Shown here: positions 1-7,296 of the stretch, piece by piece
Position numbering within the stretch: the stretch's first letter is position 1
Layout: every line of letters starts with the position of its first letter
NCBI GenBank assembly: GCA_028874905.1
Contig: JAPPGZ010000055.1
Location: 1 to 32,101, forward strand
Length of the DNA: 32,101 nt
DNA from: Gemmatimonadota bacterium
GTDB taxonomy: Bacteria; Gemmatimonadota; Gemmatimonadetes; Longimicrobiales; Gaopeijiaceae
Reading direction: 5' to 3'
Translations under genes and position numbers: made by a program
The notes under the pieces: model-generated
What the model saw: only the letters and a program-made list of their open reading frames with translations
Database searches by the model: none
What the model was told of the DNA's origin: nothing

Positions 1-448
1 CAGACGGACCTCGCGAAGCGCGGCTGGCGGTGGGACGGAGGCCAGCGGTGCCGGATCGTCCAGGCACCCGGGAAAGCGGAGCGGCGACTGATCCCGCCGA
101 CGCCCCCGTCGATGGACACGGGCATCAGTTCGGGCGTGGGATGGATCAACCTAACTACGCGTTTCCTCCGTTTCGCCTCGTTTGGTCGTGCTGCCCTTCG
201 GGCTGCGGTAACCCGAAGGGCGGCATTCTACGAGTCTCAACCGCAATTGGTTTCAAACCACTCGGGCCAACGAAGGCCGCCGTTGCCGATCCGCTCCATC
301 TCTAGGCTCTCGTGCGGGCGGAAACCTCAGAAACACGATCCCGCGCGGCTCAGCGTCAGAACCTCGGCGAGCGTCTCCCCGAGATCGGGCTGGTGGGGCA
401 GCTATAGCCCTACGAGCGGCGCTCCTTGCGGCGCGGCTCAGCGCCCGA
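1..448. other. no convincing gene; contains a strong stem-loop
   Basis: This stretch lies downstream of the res stop codon and runs to the window edge. The open frames in it are short, have no recognisable domain and look like chance frames in GC-rich DNA. The one visible structure is a perfect 10-bp inverted repeat, GCCCTTCGGG at 193-202 and CCCGAAGGGC at 212-221, with a 9-nt loop. A short partial palindrome, GGTTTCAAACC, lies near 249-259. I see no coding signal, tRNA or ribosome binding site. Confidence 0.5.
193..221. terminator. stem-loop downstream of res, possible terminator
   Basis: A perfect 10-bp GC-rich stem (GCCCTTCGGG / CCCGAAGGGC) closes a 9-nt loop. It lies about 230 bp past the stop of the leftward res gene. 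No T-run follows on either strand, so it is not a classical intrinsic terminator. It may be a processing or transcription-end structure, or just a remnant. The structure is certain; the role is a guess. Confidence 0.3.
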
Positions 449-3025
449 TCAGTAGTTCGCAGCGGCGTCACTCCGGTAGAGCGACTCCGCATCACGCGCC
501 TTGGCGACGGCCTCTCGAACAGAAGTCTCCGTAAGGTCCAGCACACGAAGGACTCCCCCAGACATCCGTGCAACCGATTCGATCCGGTAGAAGGACTCGC
601 CGTGCTCTTCGGCGAACTCCGCCAAGCCGCGAAGCTTGGGAAGCGCGTCGGCGAGGTGGGGGCCGTGAGGATCGACGATGGAAATGTTCACTGCCCCGTC
701 GCCGTGGAAAAAAAGAAAATCCGGGCACATCCGGCGCCATTCACCTCGATCATTCTGGTAGGCGACGGCCAACGCATCCCCCGACGGGCGAGGGGGGTTC
801 CGATACCATGCTTGGAAGTCCGGGCGTGCCATCTCCTTGTCGAGGACCTCGATCTCCCACCTGTTCAATGAGCCGACCGGGAACTCGCCTTTGTCATCGG
901 ACATGAGGTGTCCGGTACGGGTCGCCAACTCGTTGCCGTCGGCGTCCCGAGTTTCCTCGGTGCGGATTCGAGGCCGCTTGACCTGGATTGTCGAGGGCTC
1001 GGGCGACATGCTCCTGATCTCGTCGTAGACCGCTTGCCGTTCGTCGCTCAGCCCCTTGATCGCGACCCGGTAGTCGGCGAACCATCGCTTGGTGATTCTC
1101 TTGGCTTCCCGGTCGAGTGCGTCTGGCACTTCCTGTACCTGTGCCAAGGCGGCGACCCGGACATGAGCGTCGAGCAGGCCGTCGTCGTCCGGGTCCGCGA
1201 GGCGGTCTGCGTACTTCCGCGCGAGTTCCGTCGTCAGCGTGCGACAGGCCGCCCTAAAGTCGGCCTCGACCGCCCTCTCGTCGACGACCGCCACAAAAGG
1301 CAGGTACTCGAACGGCTCGCCATCGGCGACGTGAGCAACCAGGGTCTCTCCACGCACTTCGCTGATACCCTTGCTGGCGGTTGCCACTTCCTCTGTGTGC
1401 TGGGCCGCCAGGCCGTCGAGCTTCGCAAAGAGCTTCCGATAGGCGTCCTTGCGCGCGTCCTTCCTCAGCCTGTCTCGCGACAACGCTTGGGCAAGCGCCA
1501 TGAGCCTCCTCAGGGGACGGGCCACCCTCCGTGGCAACGTCTGTGAGGGGACTTCGGAAAAAGCCTCCCAAACCGCCTCCGGGATGTTGCTGTTGGCGAC
1601 CATGTCGACCGGGGCCAGGAGTACGCGCCGGCCGCCGCCGCCGCCGGTGCCGTCGGCGTCGGCCTCCCGCTCGCCCATCATGGTCTCCGCGACCTTCGTG
1701 GCCGTCGGCCGGTCAAAGCGTGGCAACAGGCACGCAACCGAGTTGAGCATGTCGTCGCCCGGGATCCTCCGGGCCAACGGTGTCCGAACCATCCGACCAA
1801 GCAGTTGTGTGATATGAGTTTCGTCCCGCGCCGGGCGGAACGACACAAGCACCTCGGCGCGCGGGCAGTCCCAGCCGGTGGAGATGGCGTCCTTTGCGAA
1901 GAGTACCCGGATGTAGGAACGGTCCTGTACGGTCTCGGGCCGTACGTGGGGGACCGAGTACCCGCCGACGTTGATAGGGGCGTGGTCACCGAAGACGTGG
2001 GCCATCATGTGGTCGTCTAGTTCCGGCCACGCCTCTTGGACCGTGGCGACCGCAGAGAGCAACAACTCGTTCGAAGGCGTGTTGGGCACCTGGACCACCA
2101 AGAGCGGCATGACCATGTCCGCCGCCATGCCTTCCCGCTCGGCGTAGGCGCGCCATCGGGCGGTGGCTTCCCTCACCTTCCGTGCGGCGCGAGCCAGCAG
2201 GACGGTGTCGAACTCACCCGCCTCGGTGGGGAAGTCCAAGCGGATGTCGTCCTTGAGCAGGCCGGACTCCTGAATCAGCGTGGGGTCAACGACCACATGA
2301 GGATAAGTGGTCCGGCCTTCAGCCCTTTCCATCGCCTCATTGAAGCGTTGGACGGTAGCGGAGATGCCCCATACGATCGGAAGCGGAGGTACGCCCGGGG
2401 CACCGTTAATGAGCCGCTGCACGATGGTGGCCTTCTCGGCCCGATCTCGGCCGGTAGGCTGCTTCATGCCCCGGTGGGCCTCGTCGAGGATGAGGTATAG
2501 GGATAGGTGCTCGTCGGCAATGGTGTTCGCCAGCGTGTCCCACATCGTGTAGGACCGCGCATCTGGCATCGGCTGGAGTTCGCGCTGGGCATCCGCTGCA
2601 GGATCCTCTGGCGTTCCCCTGACCAGAAGCGACTTCCTCCCCAGCTTCTGGCGATTCAGGAAATAGACCTTGCCCGATTCGAGTTTCTCTTGGTTGAAGA
2701 TGTTCTCGATGACCACCAGTCGCGAGTGGGCGAGCCGGTCCGACGCGTCCAACAGGCGGAACCGAGTCTGTTCGTTGAGCGACGGGTCGTCGGTGAACCA
2801 CAGCACGACAGCGCCGGGGTCGGACTCGAATTCAAGGGCCGGGTTGCCGTGGAAGAGCGCCTCGATCACGGCCGCCGCCATCACGGTCTTCCCCGCGCCG
2901 GTCGTGGCCGTCAACGAGAATGCTACCGGCGACTGCCATCGATGCCAGTCGTCCCGCGCCCGAGCGAGAAGCTCCAGCACATCGGCGACAGCGTCCTCCT
3001 GGTAGTCCTTCAGGGTGTACCGCAC
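449..3025 (-). CDS. type III restriction endonuclease Res (helicase/nuclease) subunit
   Basis: This 858-residue protein has superfamily 2 helicase motifs: a Walker A-like TTGAGKT near residues 40-47, DEAH at 181-184, SAT at 222-224, GWDCPRA near 384-390 and QLLGRMVR at 407-414. In type III systems Res translocates or switches on DNA using ATP and cuts only in complex with Mod. The C-terminus has a PDF...IVDPHG stretch (from about residue 768) where the family's PD-(D/E)XK nuclease would lie; a canonical Lys is not obvious. The frame is open upstream to 3115, but I prefer the GTG at 3025, two bases after the mod stop. It starts VRYTLKDYQ, like family N-termini, and suggests translational coupling to mod. 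Confidence 0.88.
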   Translation of the reverse strand: MRYTLKDYQEDAVADVLELLARARDDWHRWQSPVAFSLTATTGAGKTVMAAAVIEALFHGNPALEFESDPGAVVLWFTDDPSLNEQTRFRLLDASDRLAHSRLVVIENIFNQEKLESGKVYFLNRQKLGRKSLLVRGTPEDPAADAQRELQPMPDARSYTMWDTLANTIADEHLSLYLILDEAHRGMKQPTGRDRAEKATIVQRLINGAPGVPPLPIVWGISATVQRFNEAMERAEGRTTYPHVVVDPTLIQESGLLKDDIRLDFPTEAGEFDTVLLARAARKVREATARWRAYAEREGMAADMVMPLLVVQVPNTPSNELLLSAVATVQEAWPELDDHMMAHVFGDHAPINVGGYSVPHVRPETVQDRSYIRVLFAKDAISTGWDCPRAEVLVSFRPARDETHITQLLGRMVRTPLARRIPGDDMLNSVACLLPRFDRPTATKVAETMMGEREADADGTGGGGGRRVLLAPVDMVANSNIPEAVWEAFSEVPSQTLPRRVARPLRRLMALAQALSRDRLRKDARKDAYRKLFAKLDGLAAQHTEEVATASKGISEVRGETLVAHVADGEPFEYLPFVAVVDERAVEADFRAACRTLTTELARKYADRLADPDDDGLLDAHVRVAALAQVQEVPDALDREAKRITKRWFADYRVAIKGLSDERQAVYDEIRSMSPEPSTIQVKRPRIRTEETRDADGNELATRTGHLMSDDKGEFPVGSLNRWEIEVLDKEMARPDFQAWYRNPPRPSGDALAVAYQNDRGEWRRMCPDFLFFHGDGAVNISIVDPHGPHLADALPKLRGLAEFAEEHGESFYRIESVARMSGGVLRVLDLTETSVREAVAKARDAESLYRSDAAANY

Positions 3026-3027
3026 GG

Positions 3028-5136
3028 CTAACCCAGACCCGTGTTGATCGTGAAGTTGGTGAGGTACGACTCGTATAGCCGCACGGCTTCCACCCTCGCG
3101 GGCAGTTCGCCGCACACCGCCTGGAACCCGCGGTCATCGTCCGTAACAACGAACGCCATTCGGACGGTATGGGCTCGGCGAACTGCGGCGAGGAAATCCC
3201 CGGAAGCGTCCAGATCGAAAAGCACACCGTACGTGTCCGCTACGTCGTAGTCGTCAGACGCCACTTCGATCCGGCGTCCCTGCGACCCGGCCCTGATCCA
3301 CAGGAGTGGCGCGATCGCGTTGAACGCCCGGTTGTGGGCTACTGGCCGGGGTGCCTCGTAGGTCATGGTGAAGAACTCCACATTCTCCTCGAACCCGTCG
3401 GCAATTGGGAGGTCGTACATGTAGTATCCTTCGACCGGCTCGCCACCGGGCGTTTTCCCAGTTACGGCAGCCGCCACACGGGGCTTCGTAATGTGCTCGC
3501 AAATCCCCAGCGCCTCCCAACGGGGGTCGCCTGGTCGCAGACCCTGCTTCCGGAGCCTCTCATGTTCGTCCGCCGACACCTCGTTGTTGGTTACGAGGAC
3601 GCATTGTCGCTGTCCGCCGTCTTGCTGATTGAGGCGCATCACGGCGTGCGCGGTGGTCCCTGAGCCAGCGAAGAAGTCGAGAACCACCGCCTGGGGTGTG
3701 GCGGCAACGAAAGTCGACAGGGCATCCTCAACTGCGTAGAGAGACTTCGGAAACGGAAATGATCGATCTGGGAGCAGCGCGCGCAGGATCGACGTGCCGT
3801 AGGCACCCGCATCATGACGACGATCTCGCCATACCGTACTGCGCCGCTCCGGTTTGCCGCCCGAAAAGACGACGATCTTGGAGCCATCTGGGCGCGTCCC
3901 TATGACCCGGAGCTTCCTTCCGGCTTCAACGAGCTTGATGTTCGTGGTCGTCAGGTAGGAGATCGTGTACGGCTGAGGCCCTTTCCCTGGCGTCACGCGG
4001 ACGTAACCGCCTACCAGCGCCGCTCGAAGCGTCGCAGGCGTGAGGCCCCATATCTTCTCAAGGCCATCCGGATCAATCGGAAACACCGGCACGGCGCCCC
4101 GGACTTCAGGTACACTGGCCAGGGGCTCATCCGTCTTCATCGGTGATCCGATCTTGACGATCCGCTCGCTCTGAATGTCCACGTAAATTGGATAGAACTG
4201 ATTCGGACGCGAACCGCGAACCAACTTCTTCTGCCCGCGCCTTAGGTACTGCCAGCGCACCTCCTGTTCGTCCCCGCCAAGCGGAACCGTCGCCTGGACC
4301 GCTGCGGATCCGAGGAAGACGAAGAATGCGTACTCGTCGACGCGCGAGAACTCACTGGCCCTGTTGGTTCCCCGGGGACTGATCGTGATGCTCACCATCT
4401 GGACGCGGCTGGCCTCGAACACCTGCTTCAGCAACAGCCCCAGCCTCAGATACTCCTTCTCGTCGATCGTGACAATCAACACGGAATTGTCGGGATCGAG
4501 CAGCCGCCTGGCGAGCTTGAGCCGCCGTTCCATCATCGCGAGCCACTTGGAGTGACGGTAGGCGTCCTCGCTGTCCACGTAGTCGTTGTTGTACTTCCAG
4601 TCCCTCGCCCCTGAGTTGTAGGGGGGATCGATGTAGATGGCGTCGACCTTCCCCTAGTGGGTGTAGAGCAGGAGTTGGAGCGCATGGAAGTTCTCGGCGT
4701 TGATGACGGTGTGGAACGGCTTGTCGCCACCCCGCTCCACCTTGCCGGTGGACACCATCCCGGGGAAGACCGGATCGCGGAACTCCGCAACGACGACCAA
4801 GTCCTCGACGGGTCGGCTTGTGGCGCTCGCCTGCGTTTCTTGGTGGGGCACCAGATCGGCGAGGCGTTTCCCTCCGGTGATTCGCCGAATCCGGCTAACC
4901 CGCCACAGGCGGCGGTCGGCCCCAGACGGCTCCTCGCCCCGCCTAGGCAGGAATCGGACCTTGTCGCCCCTGCGCACCGGGCGGCCTGCCAGTTCGACCG
5001 TCTCGGGGATGTGCCGCTCAAAGTTGAGACCGAACGCACGCCGCCCGGACAGCGCGTCCACTTCGCGCTTCAGGTCGGCCGCTAGCTCTGGATCCTGCTT
5101 CTCTAGCTCCCGAAGCAGGTTGGTCAACCTCGACAC
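3028..5136 (-). pseudogene. type III DNA methyltransferase Mod, interrupted by an amber codon
   Basis: Read as one frame from GTG 5136 this is 702 codons, the usual size for a type III Mod. A good ribosome site (TAGGAG, 6-7 nt spacing) precedes the GTG. Mod recognises the site and methylates adenine. The beta-class N6-adenine methylase order is present: DPPY at residues 170-173, then FAGSGTT (SAM-binding) at 489-495. Codon 161 is TAG (4654-4656), giving a 160-residue N-terminal fragment that ends LLLYTH. The following GKVDAIYIDPPYN is in the same frame, so this is a substitution, not a frameshift. The next plausible start (GTG 4578) lies after DPPY. The gene's own final stop is also TAG. An assembly error or readthrough is possible; otherwise the methylase is inactive. 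Confidence 0.82.
4654..4656 (-). other. in-frame amber codon inside mod
   Basis: On the minus strand the codons read CTC TAC ACC CAC TAG GGG AAG GTC GAC, with conserved Mod sequence on both sides in the same frame. One base change would give GAG, CAG or AAG. Several intact genes here end in TAG (CocE-type 1 and 2, the TPR gene, the M23 gene), so TAG is an ordinary stop in this genome and recoding is unlikely. Confidence 0.85.
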
Positions 5137-5434
5137 GATTCGCTCCTAAGTGGTCTGATCCGAGATGCCATTTGAGTCTGCACCCGTCCTCGCCGGGGCC
5201 AAGTGGGCGTGGGCCGACATGCCGGCTCTCTGGATCCCTTCTCCGTTGTGAGCGCGATCCGGGCCCAGTGGGTCGAGGTTCCACCGGCGACCCAGTTCCT
5301 CGGAGGAGCTATCCCCACCTCGGAAAGGTCGCTACCGCTCGATCCTCGAATCCGCGGCTCGCGGTCAGCGGGAAAACCACTCTCGCAGGATCGCAGTCTG
5401 TGGGAGAAGCGGCTTTCATCCCGCAGGCGGCCAG
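5137..5434. promoter_or_regulatory. 298-bp gap upstream of mod; presumed mod-res promoter
   Basis: The gap separates the SDH-type peptidase gene from mod, both transcribed leftward. No frame in it has a recognisable domain or a ribosome site. It must carry the mod-res promoter unless transcription reads through from the peptidase gene. I cannot pick out a confident -35/-10 pair. The only signal I can place is the mod ribosome site just upstream of GTG 5136. Confidence 0.35.
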
Positions 5435-6412
5435 CTAGGCGGGAGCCGCATTCGGGTCGGGTGTCGGCGGCTGTAGCTGTGGTAACTGGATCGGGCCTTG
5501 GATGTTGACTGCGACAGGATTGGCCTGCTTGATGTGGGCCTTCCCCTCGTGGTTCTCGACGATCTTTGCTGCCGGGGTAGCGCTTAGGGTGTGCGTTGCC
5601 GCATGGAACACAGAGAGGCAGAGATCCTGAAGATCATCGTCCTCCTCCAAGGCGCTGACGATCATCCCGTGCTCCTCGAGAACCGTCTTTGACAGGTGTC
5701 GGCTGTGGCTCTTGAACGTCCTGTGATTCGAGAGCCATTCCGCGATATCCTCGGCCCGTTGCTCACGGTCCTCTGCGTCAGGGAACATGTATGTCCCCAA
5801 CCATGTCCGCACCAACTCCTTCGAGAGCTCCTCGGCGCGACGACACTGGCTCAGGAGTCCCGGATGGTATCGCTGTAGCAGGGGCAACCAGGCCGCCAGC
5901 TTCGCGGGATCCGCGCACTCTTCTTGGGCTCGGTGGAATTGGTCGAGAATCGCTCCCGCAGGGACAAGCTGATCGCCGATTGGGAACTGTGGATCCACGG
6001 GACCAAGAAAGGAGTGCTTGCCCATGACCACCTCATCGGCTGCGCAGGCAATCATCGTCGCGGCCGACATGGCGAGTTGCGGGACGATCACACGGATGTT
6101 CTGAAATCGGCTGCGCAGGTAGGTGACGATCCCTTCGGCAGCTTCAGGAAAGCCCCCGGGGCTGTGGAGGATCAGGTCCAGATTCTCGCTTGCGATTCCT
6201 GCGGTAACCTCCATGAGGGCGTGGATATCCTCATCGTTGATCGACGTGAGACCCGATGGGATTCCCGGTTTCTGAAGCCATCCGGAAGCATAGAGGACGA
6301 CGGTTCGATCAGTGTGTCGGTGCAGCTGGTCGAGATACCGCCGCCTGACCCCGTCAAAATCTGGCGGTTGGGTTTGATTCAGTTCTTCAAGGATCTGTCC
6401 CCATCGGGGCAT
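5435..6412 (-). CDS. SDH-type (ClpP-fold) serine peptidase
   Basis: This 325-residue protein matches the serine dehydrogenase proteinase family, a ClpP/SppA-like fold. SPGG lies at residues 84-87 (oxyanion region). AMSAATM holds the presumed catalytic Ser116. GPVDPQ lies at 137-142, followed by a helical region and an acidic stretch (LEEDDD). The C-terminus is Pro-rich. There is no signal peptide or membrane segment, so it should act in the cytoplasm. Start ATG 6412 is chosen over an upstream TTG (6418) because AGGTGG lies 7 nt before it. The start sits inside the end of the 76-residue gene (26-nt overlap), implying coupling. Its position beside type III restriction genes suggests a defence or stress role; the substrate is unknown. 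Confidence 0.8.
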   Translation of the reverse strand: MPRWGQILEELNQTQPPDFDGVRRRYLDQLHRHTDRTVVLYASGWLQKPGIPSGLTSINDEDIHALMEVTAGIASENLDLILHSPGGFPEAAEGIVTYLRSRFQNIRVIVPQLAMSAATMIACAADEVVMGKHSFLGPVDPQFPIGDQLVPAGAILDQFHRAQEECADPAKLAAWLPLLQRYHPGLLSQCRRAEELSKELVRTWLGTYMFPDAEDREQRAEDIAEWLSNHRTFKSHSRHLSKTVLEEHGMIVSALEEDDDLQDLCLSVFHAATHTLSATPAAKIVENHEGKAHIKQANPVAVNIQGPIQLPQLQPPTPDPNAAPA

Positions 6413-6617
6413 CGTCAATCCACCTGTTGGCGTTGTTCGTCGCTACGCAGCTTGGGCGGTACAGCTTCAGGAGGTGATGGTAGGAATCAAGTCCCTTCTT
6501 GGCCGATTCCCAGCCGCCGTACACGCGCAGCATCTCTGGGATGCCGGGTAGGGCGAGCCCAGCCTCCACGATCTCGTTGCGTGCCTCCTCCGCCGAGGAC
6601 CGTTTCGTCTCGCGCAT
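6387..6617 (-). CDS. small hypothetical protein preceding SDH-type peptidase
   Basis: A 76-residue protein starting MRETKRSSAEEARNE, with ATG 6617 preceded by AGGGAG at about 7 nt. I do not recognise the family. It looks soluble, with a charged helical N-terminus, a central YGGWESAKKGLDSYHHLLKLY segment and no membrane segment. Its last 26 nt overlap the start of the peptidase gene, so the two are probably made together. It could be an adaptor, inhibitor or substrate tag for the peptidase, but nothing in the sequence decides this. The ribosome site and overlap support a real gene. Confidence 0.6.
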   Translation of the reverse strand: MRETKRSSAEEARNEIVEAGLALPGIPEMLRVYGGWESAKKGLDSYHHLLKLYRPSCVATNNANRWIDDAPMGTDP

Positions 6618-7002
6618 GATGGTGCTCCCTGTGGCCGTCTAGTGGTTGAACTCGGTCCCTGCTGAAGCTACCACATCGACCCGGCGGGAACAAAGGGTGA
6701 CTGCCGCGGACGACTCCGAACTGGCCGTCCCCCAGCCAGCGCGCGAACCGCCCGTCGCTAGTCCTTGGCTCCGAATCCTGGAACAAGCGCCCTTCGGTCG
6801 ATGCCCGAGAAGTGCCGGATGTGCCGACCACCAGCCCGGAGGCTGCCCTCAGCGGCGCTGACGCCCTTGAGGAGCGAGTTGCGAGAGCGCTCGTTTCTGA
6901 TTCCCGCGCGGGCGTCCGGGATACAGGTCCGTCCCGCCGATTCCCGCTAGTCGATGTGGTTTCCCCGCCATTTCAGCCCCGCGAGATCCGAGCCGCCCCA
7001 CA

Positions 7003-7061
7003 GGCAAGGATGGCAGATCGTGCAGTCCCAGTTGACTTTGGACGATTCCTTGCCTTGATTC
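7003..7061 (-). repeat. 59-bp structured element, copy A
   Basis: Read on the minus strand this begins GAATCAAGGC and ends TCCTTGCC. It matches copy B (27978-28036) at 45 of 59 positions without gaps, including an identical 23-nt core (7011-7033 here). GGCAAGGA and TCCTTGCC form an 8-bp stem enclosing the core. In copy B the stem is GGCAGGAG/CTCCTGCC, so three pairs differ and all remain complementary. An internal AGTC...GACT pairing is also possible in both copies. It lies 236 bp before the TPR gene, on the strand opposite that gene. Its identity (ncRNA, REP-like unit, attachment site, or C-terminal remnant of a lost gene) is unknown. Confidence 0.7.
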
Positions 7062-7073
7062 CTCTCCCCCTTG

Positions 7074-7094
7074 ACCCTGACGTAACGTCAGGGT
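7074..7094. promoter_or_regulatory. 21-bp perfect dyad (copy 1), candidate operator
   Basis: Arms ACCCTGACGT and ACGTCAGGGT flank a single A. With one mismatch the symmetry extends to 27 bp (7071-7097). A 1-nt centre cannot form a hairpin loop efficiently, so a dimeric DNA-binding protein is more likely than a terminator. The shape and size resemble MerR-family operators (inference). It lies 13 bp from copy A and about 200 bp upstream of the TPR start. No regulator gene is in this window. Confidence 0.55.
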
Positions 7095-7148
7095 TAACTG
7101 TAGTGAACGCCCGGCACGGCGCTGGCGGGACGGTCGTGCCAGTGGACT

Positions 7149-7161
7149 ACCCTGACGTAAC
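7149..7161 (+). promoter_or_regulatory. 13-nt half-copy of the dyad
   Basis: ACCCTGACGTAAC here repeats exactly the first 13 nt of the 7074 dyad, 75 bp downstream in the same orientation. The second arm is missing (AGCAAGAG follows). It could be a weaker half-site or a decayed copy of the full dyad. Confidence 0.4.
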
Positions 7162-7296
7162 AGCAAGAGTGGTGTTGGACATATCACGGCAGGGAGTCGT
7201 CTGGCAGCATGGAATCACATTGCCCGCAGTCTGGCCCCCGGACTATGTCGCTGCCGCTGGACTTGTGCACCCATTGGCCGAACGCGGGAATCTCTG

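Larger units (their letters stand above)
6618..7296. other. 679-bp divergent intergenic region with repeats, no gene
   Basis: This region separates the leftward defence genes from the rightward TPR gene. It contains copy A of the 59-bp structured element (7003-7061), a perfect 21-bp dyad (7074-7094) and a 13-nt half-copy of that dyad (7149-7161). A plus-strand frame runs from 6812 up to the TPR start but has no domain resemblance and looks non-coding. Promoters for the 76-residue gene (near 6620-6700) and for the TPR gene must lie here, but I cannot place their boxes. Confidence 0.5.

Noticed and set aside
181..260. Possible tRNA around the stem-loop at 193-221
   Set aside because: No T-loop consensus, acceptor stem or cloverleaf spacing can be made around the hairpin.
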